Assembly (NCBI RefSeq): GCF_900176335.1
Contig: NZ_FWXW01000005.1
Span: forward strand, 186,001 to 250,000
DNA from: Papillibacter cinnamivorans DSM 12816
GTDB lineage: Bacteria > Bacillota > Clostridia > Oscillospirales > Oscillospiraceae
Reading direction: 5' to 3'
DNA: 64,000 nucleotides
Shown here: in pieces, positions 1-8,395 of the stretch
How positions within the stretch are numbered: position 1 is the first letter of the stretch
Layout of the letters: each line of letters begins with the position of its first letter
Notes under the pieces: generated by a model
Database searches by the model: none
What the model saw: the letters and a program-made list of their open reading frames with translations, nothing else
What the model was told of the DNA's origin: nothing
Program-made: the position numbers and the translations under genes

Positions 1-795
1 CGTGCTGGTAATATTGCTGTTCAGCAGCCATATTATATTGACAACGGAATTTACAAGGACCGATATATCAACAATACCGTTGATAATCATCAGAATCCCT
101 GCTGATTTTCTGGCCGTATCGTCATGAATAACAGAAGAAAGGCCCTGGTGCCGCTTTTTGTTAAGTGCGTACAGAACAAGTATGATAGCCGCAATGCACC
201 CAATCCACCAAAAGAAATACTGATTATATGAATTGCGCAAAAAAATGATTTGCGCCAATTTAGTCAGCAAAGAATAAGCAGCGGTAAGCACTGTATAAAA
301 AAGAGCAATGCCTAAAACGGTTCCGGCATTGTATTGTCCACATGCACTTCCTTTGCACCGCAATAAAAATAGTCCCACAGCGATCTGGAACAGGATAAGA
401 ATAACGGTAACAATCGTAGGAACGGTGCTTAGATCCGAGTTTCTGTTTACCAGCGAAGAAAAAGCATATATAATTTGAGGTAAGTAAACAGACAGGCCTG
501 TCAGGCCGGTGATTATGATTAATGCGCCCGCCGCCTTTCTGACGGTGGAGTCTTGAAATATGGTGCGGAAGCGCTGGTTCTGCTTTCTATTTCGCACATA
601 TACGATAAACCAGATGGCCGCAAAGGTGCAAAACTGCAGCAAGAACGCCTTTACAGCATATTTATCAACTGCGGAATAAAAGAATATCATAAGACATGAC
701 GCTATCGAAAATGCAGCGGTTATCATCGCATAAAGGTAAGCGATACCCAGGGGTCTTCCCTTCTCGTCCATATGCGGTACCTCTGTGTTACTCAT
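1..795 (-). CDS. multi-pass membrane protein, 3' end cut by window edge
   Basis: An uninterrupted frame starts at an ATG at 795 and runs to base 1 without a stop, so the C-terminus lies outside the window. About 265 residues are visible. They form several hydrophobic stretches separated by short charged loops. Two similar halves, each holding a basic loop followed by a T/V-R-K-A/S-A-G motif (near residues 82 and 215), suggest an internal duplication. There is no recognisable catalytic motif and I do not know the family. Codon use is more AT-rich than in most neighbours. It is transcribed away from the gene at 903, and the 100 bases between them would hold both promoters. Confidence 0.6.
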   Translation of the reverse strand, partial: MSNTEVPHMDEKGRPLGIAYLYAMITAAFSIASCLMIFFYSAVDKYAVKAFLLQFCTFAAIWFIVYVRNRKQNQRFRTIFQDSTVRKAAGALIIITGLTGLSVYLPQIIYAFSSLVNRNSDLSTVPTIVTVILILFQIAVGLFLLRCKGSACGQYNAGTVLGIALFYTVLTAAYSLLTKLAQIIFLRNSYNQYFFWWIGCIAAIILVLYALNKKRHQGLSSVIHDDTARKSAGILMIINGIVDISVLVNSVVNIIWLLNSNITST

Positions 796-902
796 AAATT
801 TTATATGCGGCTAAAATTTACCATACCGCATTACGGCGCGGAAGTCAATTTGTTGCCCAATATGGAACAAATTGTCTGTATTACATGCCGGGAGATGATC
901 CA

Positions 903-1499
903 ATGCTGACAAACAGGACAATCCATCTGCGGTTTTTCCCCCACGCGGCAATCAAGTTCCTGCTTTTTGCCGCCGCCGTCACCCTGTGCGTGAACCTCTT
1001 TGATCTGGCGGCTTTTACCGGTTCCCTGCGGGGTCTTCCGTCTCTTCGGACGCTTTTCGAAGTCCTGGCGCTGTCGGTTTTACTCACGGGAATCCAGGTG
1101 CTGTTTCTCACCGGGCGCGTGATCCCTTCCCTGCCGTTTCTGCTGCGCTTTCTGCTGGCCGCCATTTTCTCCGAGGCGCTCATCGCCGCTCTGGGGATTT
1201 TCTTCGGCTGGTTCCCCTTTCAGCCGGAAGCGCTTGCGATTTTCATTTCCCTCTTTTCCGCCGTATATTCCCTCAGCATCCTGTTTTTTCTCCGCCTGCA
1301 GGCCGAAGGGGCAACAGGCTCCGGCAGGATCCTGCGGACGGTTTCCCTCCGGGTGAAAAAAACAGCGTTTGCGTATCTATCCGCGTTTATCATCGGAATG
1401 TGCGCGGGATACCGCGGCTCCGGGGAGCTGTACAGGCCCTGGCAAATGCCGGAGACAAAAGTCACGGAGATGGACGACGGCGACGACGCACAAGACTAA
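903..1499 (+). CDS. putative four-helix integral membrane protein
   Basis: A 198-residue protein. The ATG at 903 is preferred over the upstream in-frame ATG at 885 because a GGGAG ribosome-binding site sits about 8 bases before it. Four hydrophobic segments lie at roughly residues 13-35, 48-70, 75-100 and 105-130. A basic region follows, then a possible short fifth segment near 155-170 and an acidic tail ending D-D-G-D-D-A-Q-D. The size and helix layout resemble DUF3021-like membrane proteins, but no diagnostic motif is visible, so the family is a guess. It stands alone, followed by about 340 bases without a gene. Confidence 0.6.
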   Translation: MLTNRTIHLRFFPHAAIKFLLFAAAVTLCVNLFDLAAFTGSLRGLPSLRTLFEVLALSVLLTGIQVLFLTGRVIPSLPFLLRFLLAAIFSEALIAALGIFFGWFPFQPEALAIFISLFSAVYSLSILFFLRLQAEGATGSGRILRTVSLRVKKTAFAYLSAFIIGMCAGYRGSGELYRPWQMPETKVTEMDDGDDAQD

Positions 1500-1842
1500 C
1501 GGTTTCATGAACAGAGCGTTATCAAGGCCCGGGCGCGCCGGAAACGGCGGAGAAGTTATACTAAAGCGGCAGCCGATACCTTTACCGCCTGCCGGGGTAA
1601 ATCGCGCCTGTCCGTACACAGCGGCAGTTTTCAGTGAAAGAAAGACGACACCGGAGCCGGAACGTATAAAAGTGCCGCCGGGCGGTGATCCGCTTGTGAA
1701 TTCATAGGATCTGATCCTCGCTTCCGCAAACCGGGACAGCAGGTCCGATTTTTTGCCGTCCGGCCCTTTTCTCCGGCCGTCAAGCTGATAACGGCCTATG
1801 TAATGCGCCGGCCGAACCGGCACATTTATAGGCAGCTTTCGC
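1500..1842. other. intergenic stretch without recognised content
   Basis: Short open frames occur on both strands but none has a ribosome-binding site, sensible composition or a recognisable motif. No strong hairpin followed by a T-run is visible. It separates the convergent genes at 903-1499 and 1843-2055. Confidence 0.5.
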
Positions 1843-2055
1843 CTATAGGACCTCGACATAGTCGATGTTCAGGATGTTGTAGAACTTGAGCGAACCGGTG
1901 TTTTCTCCCAGAATGTTGATTGCCCGAACGAAGTTCTGATCCGCGCTGATGAGCATGACCGTTTCCACGGACCCGTTGGCAAAGATTCTGACTCTTTGAT
2001 TCAGCAGGCCTCTCAGCGCGTCGGCGAGAGAGACTCCCACACTTTCATAAGGCAT
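1843..2055 (-). CDS. small conserved-looking hypothetical protein (70 aa)
   Basis: A 70-residue protein with alternating hydrophobic residues typical of a small beta-rich domain. It contains a N-Q-R-V-R-I-F stretch, a V-M-L-I-S turn, and ends in N-I-D-Y-V-E-V-L. An AGGTG ribosome-binding site precedes the ATG. The strand pattern would suit a small Sm-like or SH3-like barrel, as in some small spore or RNA-associated proteins, but this is inference from pattern only. It is monocistronic, with inverted repeats upstream at 2167-2197 and 2258-2286. Confidence 0.55.
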   Translation of the reverse strand: MPYESVGVSLADALRGLLNQRVRIFANGSVETVMLISADQNFVRAINILGENTGSLKFYNILNIDYVEVL

Positions 2056-2166
2056 TCTTTTTCACCTCTATCATTTTTCATAAGACCTCCTCGCGGGGGG
2101 CTGATTCATAGTATTCATTTCAGGCGCCATACGTGATAGGCCCCATGTCTGTACCCCCCCGCAAAG

Positions 2167-2197
2167 GGGCCCGATGCGGTAAAACCGCATCGGGCCC
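2167..2197. repeat. perfect 14-bp inverted repeat, 3-nt loop
   Basis: The arms at 2167-2180 and 2184-2197 are exact reverse complements around an AAA loop. There is no T-run on either side, so it is not a classical terminator. It lies between the divergent genes at 2055 and 2423 and could be a bidirectional hairpin or a dispersed palindrome. Confidence 0.6.
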
Positions 2198-2257
2198 GGC
2201 AGTATTTCTATAAAATAAGCAGCTGATGGTAATTCAGTCTTCGCGCTTATATCCGTC

Positions 2258-2286
2258 AAAACGCCGCCATTGGGCGGCGTTTTTTA
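2258..2286. terminator. rho-independent terminator-like hairpin
   Basis: An 8-bp GC-rich stem (2261-2268 with 2273-2280) has a 4-nt loop, is flanked by AAA on the left and followed by TTTTTT at 2281-2286. It could end transcription on either strand. An ATG at 2270 falls inside it, which argues against starting the next gene there. Confidence 0.65.
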
Positions 2287-2422
2287 TATGCGGATCATAA
2301 CGATCCTTCGGGGAACGCTTCTCCGCTCTGCAAGAAGAAATATTCCCGGACTTCGCCGCATAGTAAGAAAACAGAAGCGATGGGGATACCGTTTAAGGAT
2401 ACTAAGAACGGGGAGGATTACT

Positions 2423-3823
2423 ATGGCCGTATTTCACTCCGAAATCGCAAGCGCAAACGCGGGGAAACTTCGCCGGCTCTGGGAGTTTCGCACACACAGC
2501 TACGTAACGGCGCGCCCGCTGTTAGATCGAAATCGGGTCTATCTCAGCGACTGGCAGGGGTTTATTTATTGTCTGGATGCCTCCGACGGCAAGCTGATTT
2601 ACGAAAAGCAGCTATACCGGCCTCCCCGGGGCAATCCCGTTTTCCGGTCGCTCCCTCTGGTAAACCGGTTTCTCTCCGAACCTCTCCCTTACTTGTGGAA
2701 CGGGTTTGCCGGAACCGGCTGCCTGAACGGCGGCGTCTGGTACTTAGCCAGCGTGGGCGGCAAGGAGGGCGGTGCTCTGACAAACGGCTCGCCCGGGAAG
2801 CTCTACGCCGTCTACGCAGAGAACGGCACCATATTCTGGGAGCGGCCACTGGGAGATGAGACTTATACCGGCAGCCTCGCCGTTCCCCTCTGTGTCGGCG
2901 ATCTGCTCTATGTGGGGCTTTGTTCGGTGGATGAGATCGCAAGCGTTGCCTATCGGCTGCGGTTTCGTTCCTTTACTCCTCAATGCGTTGGCGAGGTGTT
3001 CTGTTTTCATAAATACTCCGGTAAGTTGATATGGCATAAAAAAGTAACTGAGCTTATTCCCGGAGACGATCCCGCCGCCAAGGGCGCCGGGGTGTGGGGC
3101 GGGTTCTCCGCCGACACCCTTACGGGCGCTTTGCACTTCGCTACCGGGAACAGCTATGGCAGGCCTGTATCCAAAGCTTCCGATTCCGTTATCTGCGTCG
3201 GAAGCGGGGACGGCAGGCTTCGCTGGAGCTTTCAGGCGCAGGCGCAGGACGCCTGGATGCCCCTGAAAAGAGACGGACCCGACTTTGATTTCGGATGTAC
3301 CCCAATTCCCTTCCCTTGCTCCGCGGCAGCTTCCGGGTATGCAGTGGGCGCAGGCAATAAAAACGGGACGGTGTACGCCCTGGACAGCCTATCCGGCATC
3401 CAGGTCTGGGCGGCATACTGTCATATCCACTCCACACCGGACGACGGGATCCGTTCCAACATCACTTTCCTGGACGGACGCATCTACGTCTGGAGCAAAA
3501 ACGAAACCCCCGCAGATTCCATCTCGGTAAACTGCCTGGACGCCGAAACCGGGACCGTTCTCTGGAACCGGATCGAGCCGGGAACCAACTGCATGACTAC
3601 GGGCGCGGTCACCAACGATTTGTTTTTCATGGCCGATTACAGCGGCAGGATCTACGCTCTTCGGCTCGGGGACGGCATCCGGGTATGGGAGTCAGCCGCC
3701 GCCAGAGCTTCCTATGGGTCGGATCTGGTCATCCGAAACAGCGCTGTCTACGCGGGCTTCGGGGTACCCCGCCTTTTCGGCGGAAAATATTCTGCCGGCG
3801 GAGTGGTCTGCTGGGGATTGTAG
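2423..3823 (+). CDS. PQQ-type beta-propeller repeat protein
   Basis: A 466-residue protein. The start is placed at 2423 because a strong GGGGAGGA ribosome-binding site lies 8 bases upstream; the longer frame from 2270 begins inside a terminator hairpin. Repeated blades follow the PQQ/quinoprotein pattern, for example F-I-Y-C-L-D-A-S-D-G-K, K-L-Y-A-V-Y-A-E-N-G, V-Y-A-L-D-S-L-S-G and I-Y-A-L-R-L-G-D-G, each followed by a W or I-W-E strand. The family includes BamB-like scaffolds and polyvinyl-alcohol dehydrogenases. No signal peptide, lipobox or CxxCH haem motif is visible, so it appears cytosolic with a scaffold or unknown enzymatic role. No operon partners are apparent. Confidence 0.75.
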   Translation: MAVFHSEIASANAGKLRRLWEFRTHSYVTARPLLDRNRVYLSDWQGFIYCLDASDGKLIYEKQLYRPPRGNPVFRSLPLVNRFLSEPLPYLWNGFAGTGCLNGGVWYLASVGGKEGGALTNGSPGKLYAVYAENGTIFWERPLGDETYTGSLAVPLCVGDLLYVGLCSVDEIASVAYRLRFRSFTPQCVGEVFCFHKYSGKLIWHKKVTELIPGDDPAAKGAGVWGGFSADTLTGALHFATGNSYGRPVSKASDSVICVGSGDGRLRWSFQAQAQDAWMPLKRDGPDFDFGCTPIPFPCSAAASGYAVGAGNKNGTVYALDSLSGIQVWAAYCHIHSTPDDGIRSNITFLDGRIYVWSKNETPADSISVNCLDAETGTVLWNRIEPGTNCMTTGAVTNDLFFMADYSGRIYALRLGDGIRVWESAAARASYGSDLVIRNSAVYAGFGVPRLFGGKYSAGGVVCWGL

Positions 3824-4002
3824 AGCACGCGGACTTGCCTCAATCAAATGCCGATTCCGAGAGTAACGGTCGAAACCTCGTCGATACCTACAGAGCTTAA
3901 AATTCACAGATTATTTCCAGAGTGTTTTCAATTTCTAAATATACTGACACCTCCCTGTGGTACCATATAGGTATTCAAAACGCTTGCAAACGGGAGGCAG
4001 GA

Positions 4003-4641
4003 ATGACACCACACGCCGAAGCAGATGCCATGATCGCGACGCTGCAGGATTACGACCGCTTTATCCAGCCGTATCAGGCGGGCATCCGGGAAATCAGCCT
4101 GAGGATGGACGTGCTGAAACGGAACTTCGATACGGAATTCTCCCATAATCCCATTCATTATATCCAGACGCGGGTGAAAACCATGGAGAGCATCTGCGGC
4201 AAGCTGGAACGGAAAGGATACGAACCCAGCCTGGAAAACGCCAAAAATTATCTGACGGATATCGCCGGCATCCGGATCATCTGCTACTACCCCGGCGACG
4301 TCTATACCGTGGTGCACGCTCTGCGCGGCATGAAGGATCTGGCCTTTCCCCGGGAAACCGACTATATACAAAATCCAAAACCAAACGGATACCGCAGTTA
4401 TCACATGATCGCGGTGGTACCCATTCACAATTTCGGCACCGACTATTATCCCGTGGAGATCCAGCTGCGAACGCTCACCATGGACACCTGGGCGGGCATG
4501 GAGCATCAGATCCGATATAAAACGCAGCCGGAGGAGCCCGACACGGCCACGGCCGAGCTGCGGGAATACGCCGATAAACTCCATGAGATCGAAGCGCATA
4601 TGGAGGATTTGTATCACCGCGTCCCCGCGAAAAATCATTAG
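4003..4641 (+). CDS. small alarmone synthetase, RelA/SpoT-type GTP pyrophosphokinase
   Basis: A 212-residue protein that would make (p)ppGpp by moving pyrophosphate from ATP to GDP or GTP. It shows the synthetase core R-I-I-C-Y-Y (about residue 93), N-P-K-P-N-G-Y-R-S-Y-H (about 125) and V-E-I-Q-L-R-T (about 155), followed by W-A-G-M-E-H. There is no HD hydrolase, TGS or ACT domain, so it matches the stand-alone YjbM/YwaC class in length. The ATG at 4003 follows a GGGAGGCAGGA ribosome-binding site and is preferred over an in-frame start at 3922. It is monocistronic. Confidence 0.88.
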   Translation: MTPHAEADAMIATLQDYDRFIQPYQAGIREISLRMDVLKRNFDTEFSHNPIHYIQTRVKTMESICGKLERKGYEPSLENAKNYLTDIAGIRIICYYPGDVYTVVHALRGMKDLAFPRETDYIQNPKPNGYRSYHMIAVVPIHNFGTDYYPVEIQLRTLTMDTWAGMEHQIRYKTQPEEPDTATAELREYADKLHEIEAHMEDLYHRVPAKNH

Positions 4642-4721
4642 ACCGGGAAAGAACCGATGGAAGTCCCATCGGTGGAAATGCCGATGCCGCAAGCATTTCC
4701 GGCAAATTGGGCTGGACTTCG

Positions 4722-4751
4722 GAATGAAACCATGCTATCATGGTTTCATTC
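4722..4751. repeat. perfect 13-bp inverted repeat before GNAT gene
   Basis: Arms 4722-4734 and 4739-4751 pair exactly around a CTAT loop. A second, smaller hairpin (CCGATGG/CCATCGG) lies near 4655-4673. They sit between the alarmone synthetase and the acetyltransferase at 4775. With no T-run they may be a processing site or an operator rather than a terminator. Confidence 0.45.
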
Positions 4752-4774
4752 TGTAGGAGCTGCGGGGAGAATAA

Positions 4775-5281
4775 ATGAGAAACGATGTCAAATTCCGGTT
4801 CGCAACGAAAGACGATGCCGCCGAAATCCTGGATTTTGTCCGGGCGCTGGCGGAATACGAGCATCTTTCGGACCAGGTGACAGCCACGGAGGAAATTCTC
4901 CGGGAGTGGGTTTTCGAAAAGAAAGGTGCGGAGGTGCTCTTTCTCTCGGCCGGCGGCAAAGATATCGGCTACGCGCTGTTTTTTTATAACTTTTCCACCT
5001 TCCTGGGGCGCTCGGGTCTTTATATAGAGGACCTGTTCGTGTATCCCGAATATCGGGGGCGGGGGTACGGGAAGGCGCTTTTCGCGCAGTTGGCCCGGAT
5101 CGCCGCGGAGCGGGGCTGCGGGCGCATGGAATGGGCCTGTTTGGACTGGAACCGGCCCAGCATCGAGTTTTATCTGTCCGCCGGGGCGGAACCCCTCTCG
5201 GACTGGACGGTGTACCGGCTTACAGGAGAACGCCTGCACCGGCTGGCGGAGGATGCATCTTATTCTCGGAAGAAACTCTGA
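4775..5281 (+). CDS. GNAT family N-acetyltransferase
   Basis: A 168-residue protein with a full Gcn5-related acetyltransferase fold. It has an N-terminal F-R-F-A-T-K-D-D-A strand, the E-D-L-F-V-Y-P-E-Y beta-4 strand and the acetyl-CoA-binding R-G-R-G-Y-G-K loop near residues 95-103. These are followed by C-L-D-W-N-R-P-S-I-E-F-Y-L, typical of spermidine/diamine-type GNATs. The substrate cannot be read from sequence. A GGGGAG ribosome-binding site precedes the ATG. A strong terminator follows at 5369-5406. Confidence 0.82.
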   Translation: MRNDVKFRFATKDDAAEILDFVRALAEYEHLSDQVTATEEILREWVFEKKGAEVLFLSAGGKDIGYALFFYNFSTFLGRSGLYIEDLFVYPEYRGRGYGKALFAQLARIAAERGCGRMEWACLDWNRPSIEFYLSAGAEPLSDWTVYRLTGERLHRLAEDASYSRKKL

Positions 5282-5368
5282 TCCGACCGGAGAAAATATC
5301 GACAAGCCGCCGTAACTTCTTGATAAATAAAATAAAATATAGTATACTTTAATAAATCGTGTTGCTTC

Positions 5369-5406
5369 ACGCGTAAATCCAGATGGATGGATTTACGCGT
5401 TTTTTA
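5369..5406 (+). terminator. rho-independent terminator
   Basis: A perfect 13-bp stem (5369-5381 with 5388-5400) with a 6-nt loop is followed directly by six T at 5401-5406. It ends the GNAT transcript before the DUF2798 gene. Confidence 0.8.
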
Positions 5407-5443
5407 TATGCGCAGATATCATAAATAAAAAGGAGAAATCGGT

Positions 5444-5926
5444 ATGCCAAAAACAAAAGCTCAAAAAATTCTATTTTCTGTTTTGATGTCGTTTGTCATG
5501 GTCTACGGAATGGAGGTTTACAACAGCGCTATCCTTCATCGGGGTCTGACAAACGCTCTTTTTCTGCTTCCTATGGGAGAAGTGCTGATTCTAATGGCGG
5601 TAGTTATGGGATTGGAAACCTTCATAGGAGGGCCTTTGGCAAGAAGGCTGGCCTTCGGCTTAATAGATCCCTCAAAGGACAGGCCCATAGCAGTAATCCT
5701 TGCAATTCAAATCATGACAGTGTGCATCATGTGCCCTATAATGAGCCTTGTTGCAACAATTGCCTTCAAAGGAGGCTTGGATCCGCAAGCAGCCGCAATA
5801 TGGGTGCAGACTGTGGCCATCAATTTCCCTATGGCACTCTGCTGGCAGCTGTTTATTGCCGGACCTCTGGTACGTAGGATTGTCGGGTATTCTTTATCTC
5901 CACACACAAATAAAAAAATGCTATAA
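5444..5926 (+). CDS. DUF2798-type membrane protein
   Basis: A 160-residue protein with four hydrophobic helices arranged as two similar halves. Each half begins with a K-I-L-F-S-V-L-M-S-F or I-Q-I-M-T-V-C-I-M-like helix and ends in a G-G-P-L-A-R-R or A-G-P-L-V-R-R motif. This duplication is typical of DUF2798 proteins, whose function is unknown. AAGGAGA lies upstream of the ATG. The gene is more AT-rich than its neighbours, which hints at separate acquisition, though this is only an impression. Confidence 0.7.
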   Translation: MPKTKAQKILFSVLMSFVMVYGMEVYNSAILHRGLTNALFLLPMGEVLILMAVVMGLETFIGGPLARRLAFGLIDPSKDRPIAVILAIQIMTVCIMCPIMSLVATIAFKGGLDPQAAAIWVQTVAINFPMALCWQLFIAGPLVRRIVGYSLSPHTNKKML

Positions 5927-5951
5927 TTCCAATTAAGGAATAGATTTACTC

Positions 5952-6089
5952 CAAGCGTGGCCTGGCCCGGCGTTCTCCCGGCAGTTCGTGCTGGATTATA
6001 ACGATGCCGAAACCACCGCCATTTTGGAGATTCTGGGCAGGGCAAACCCGGCCGGGTATTCCCGGAGGAAGAATGAGGGAGCGAAAGCC
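5952..6089 (+). pseudogene. possible 3' remnant of a lost gene
   Basis: The frame that continues into the following acetyltransferase reads a protein-like segment here (F-S-R-Q-F-V-L-D-Y-N-D-A-E-T-T-A, then A-I-L-E-I-L-G). It does not belong to the GNAT fold and has no start or ribosome-binding site of its own. It may be the decayed end of a deleted neighbour or just chance. Confidence 0.2.
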
Positions 6090-6638
6090 ATGAGACTGGA
6101 AAACCGAACGGTCAAACTGAAGGACGGGCGGCCCTGCCTTCTGAAAAGCCCCGCGGAAGAGGACGCGGAGGAAATGATCGTCCATCTCCGGCAGACGTCG
6201 GGCGAGACGGATTTCATGGCCCGGTACGAAGACGAGATCCGGATTACGCCCGACGAGGAGAAGCGGTATCTGTCCGGGCTGCTGGCCGACCCCCGATCTT
6301 TGCTGATCACTGCCCTGATAGACGGCCGGGTTGCCGCCGCCGCGGGCTTTAACCCCGTTTCCCCCAATGAAAAATACCGGCACAGGGCGGTATTCGGCAT
6401 TTCGGTGAAGAAAGCCTATTGGGGCCTGGGCGTGGGTTCTTCCGTTCTGGAAGCGGTCATCGAGGCTGCAAAGGCCGCGGGATACGGGCAGCTGGAGCTG
6501 GAAGTGGTCTCGGACAACGAGCGCGCCGTCGCCCTGTATCAAAAGCACGGATTTATCATCTACGGGACCCGGGAGCGTTCCTTTCTCCTCCGGGATGGGA
6601 GCTGCCGGGCCGAGCACCTCCTGCTGCTGAAGCTGTGA
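6090..6638 (+). CDS. GNAT family N-acetyltransferase
   Basis: A 182-residue acetyltransferase. The ATG at 6090 follows a GAGGGAG ribosome-binding site and begins at the expected R-T-V-K-L-K-D-G-R strand; the same frame could open at a GTG at 5988, but that lacks one. The core has F-G-I-S-V (beta-4), then Y-W-G-L-G-V-G-S, which carries the acetyl-CoA pyrophosphate loop, and L-E-L-E-V-V-S-D-N-E-R-A-V-A-L-Y with H-G-F, typical of the RimL-like branch. The substrate is unknown. The DUF1330 gene follows 75 bases later on the same strand and may be co-transcribed. Confidence 0.8.
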   Translation: MRLENRTVKLKDGRPCLLKSPAEEDAEEMIVHLRQTSGETDFMARYEDEIRITPDEEKRYLSGLLADPRSLLITALIDGRVAAAAGFNPVSPNEKYRHRAVFGISVKKAYWGLGVGSSVLEAVIEAAKAAGYGQLELEVVSDNERAVALYQKHGFIIYGTRERSFLLRDGSCRAEHLLLLKL

Positions 6639-6712
6639 TCCGAAATGGAACGTTTGGTTCTCCGAAAACCTTTGCTTTTAAGACTTCACGCAAACGGAAA
6701 GGATGCGAAATC

Positions 6713-7009
6713 ATGGGCTGCTATTTTATGGTCACCATCTACATCGACAATCCGGAAAACCGGGCGCCCTACGACGAATATATCCGTATGGTCCGGCCCA
6801 TTGTGGAAAAGCACGGGGGCAAATATCTGGTCCGGACGGAAAAACTCGACTGCCTCACCGAATCCTGGAGGCCCAACCGGCTCATCATCGTCCGCTTCGA
6901 CAGCCGGGAGGCGCTGGATCAGTGCTTTGCCTCTGAGGAATACCGGAGCATCAAGGCTCTCAGGGAAAACACCGTGGACAGCAGGATTCTTATCGCGGAA
7001 GGCGAATAA
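6713..7009 (+). CDS. DUF1330 family protein
   Basis: A 98-residue protein of the ferredoxin-like (dimeric alpha-beta barrel) DUF1330 family. It shows the typical order of an initial M-V-T-I-Y-I strand, Y-D-E-Y-I, then H-G-G-K-Y-L-V-R, W-R-P-N-R-L-I-I-V-R-F and a final Y-R-S-I-K segment. Members are small dimers of unclear function. The ATG at 6713 has GGAAAGGA at ribosome-binding distance, so longer frames from 6645 or 6419 are not used. Confidence 0.78.
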   Translation: MGCYFMVTIYIDNPENRAPYDEYIRMVRPIVEKHGGKYLVRTEKLDCLTESWRPNRLIIVRFDSREALDQCFASEEYRSIKALRENTVDSRILIAEGE

Positions 7010-7054
7010 GCCGAAAATCCTGGCTGCGGTTACACATACGGCGGAAAAGAATCC

Positions 7055-7264
7055 ATGATGAACGCAACGGTATACAAAAGGGCCTTCAACAACGACACAA
7101 ACCGGTTCCTGCTGGGCAGCATCCGGGCCGATTACGGGGAGGAGTACTTCCGCAGAGCGCTTCGCGCCGCGTGGCTGCACACTCAATATTACGCCACGCT
7201 CGGGAAAGGAAACCTCAGGAGCCTGGAGGAGATTTTGCGGGAGCTGGAGGAAACCCCGGACTAA
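7055..7264 (+). CDS. small hypothetical protein (69 aa)
   Basis: A 69-residue, mostly helical soluble protein with a Y-G-E-E-Y-F-R-R-A-L-R-A-A-W segment and an acidic amphipathic C-terminus (L-E-E-I-L-R-E-L-E-E). I recognise no family. It follows the DUF1330 gene by 45 bases on the same strand and probably shares its transcript. Ribosome-binding support is only moderate (GGCGGAAAAG). Confidence 0.45.
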   Translation: MMNATVYKRAFNNDTNRFLLGSIRADYGEEYFRRALRAAWLHTQYYATLGKGNLRSLEEILRELEETPD

Positions 7265-7394
7265 ACCGCCGGATCCGGGCGGTGTGCGCGCCGCCTTTTT
7301 TGCGTACCTGTCCGGCGGCGCGGTTCCGGTTGAACTGCAGCTGAAACGGGTATATACTGAATTTGTTTATTCAGTTTTGGGAGGATTCTATACT

Positions 7395-8237
7395 ATGACG
7401 GAATATAAAAGCATGTACGACAGGTTCACCGCCCAGCCGAATTTCGGGGGAAGCTGCGCCGGCTGCGGCATCGTCTTTGCGGTAAATTCCAGCAGCATTC
7501 TCGTTAAAACCGGAGAGGGCGCCGCCGTTTTTCCCGGCATGGAGGACTTCGGCAGCAATCCCGCGGGTTTTGAAAACACGGTCTATCTGGGGACCGTCGA
7601 CGGGGTGGGCTGCGGGTGCACCTACTACGACGAGTCGCTCCCCATTCCCCGGGGAATGGCTTTCGAAAACCTTCGTAACCTGCTTTCCGTCCTGGACGAA
7701 AGCCTGGGCCTCGTCGCCGCCAGGGCCCTGCATCTGGCCAACTGGCTCCGCCAGAACCGCTACTGCGGCGTCTGCGGCAGCCCGACACTTCCCAGCGGCA
7801 CCGAACTTGCCAAAAAATGCCCCGTCTGCGGGAATTCCGCCTATCCGAAAATTTCCCCCGCCGTCATCATGGCCATCGTGAAGGAAGACCGGATTCTCCT
7901 TGCCCACAACAGGCGGTTCGCCGGCAGGATGTACAGCGTGCTGGCGGGATTCGTGGAACCGGGCGAGTCCATCGAGGAGTGCGCAAAACGGGAAATCATG
8001 GAGGAGGCGGGTATCCGGATCCGGAATATCCGGTACTTCGGCAGCCAGCCCTGGCCCTTCCCGGATTCGCTGATGATCGGCCTCACCGCCGAATACGACG
8101 GCGGAGAGCTGAAAGCCGACGGGACGGAGTTGGACGACGCGGGCTGGTTCCGTGCCGACGAGCTTCCCACCGTCCCCGGGACGGTGAGCATCGCAGGGAG
8201 GCTCATCCGGTGGTTTACGGACGGAGATGAAGCATAA
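7395..8237 (+). CDS. nudC: NAD(H) pyrophosphatase / decapping Nudix hydrolase NudC
   Basis: A 280-residue enzyme that cleaves NADH to NMNH and AMP and, in characterised members, removes NAD caps from RNA. It has the NudC order: a divergent N-terminal domain, a zinc ribbon with C-G-V-C-G (about residue 125) and C-P-V-C-G (about 143), then the Nudix domain. The Nudix box reads G-F-V-E-P-G-E-S-I-E-E-C and continues R-E-I-M-E-E-A-G. It is followed by the family signature S-Q-P-W-P-F-P. The start at 7395 follows GGGAGGATTC; the frame continues upstream to 7284 without a ribosome-binding site. Confidence 0.9.
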   Translation: MTEYKSMYDRFTAQPNFGGSCAGCGIVFAVNSSSILVKTGEGAAVFPGMEDFGSNPAGFENTVYLGTVDGVGCGCTYYDESLPIPRGMAFENLRNLLSVLDESLGLVAARALHLANWLRQNRYCGVCGSPTLPSGTELAKKCPVCGNSAYPKISPAVIMAIVKEDRILLAHNRRFAGRMYSVLAGFVEPGESIEECAKREIMEEAGIRIRNIRYFGSQPWPFPDSLMIGLTAEYDGGELKADGTELDDAGWFRADELPTVPGTVSIAGRLIRWFTDGDEA

Positions 8238-8395
8238 TCAGAACAGCCCATCCCCACTTTCAGTCTATCTGAGGCCGGGCGCGCCCGGCCTCTGCGCTTG
8301 CCGGGAAAACCGGTTTTGTGGGAGGGCGGCGCCCGGTGAGCGCCGCTTTTCAGCCTGCATAGTATGGCAGAAATCCTAATTTCGAGGTGATCGAC

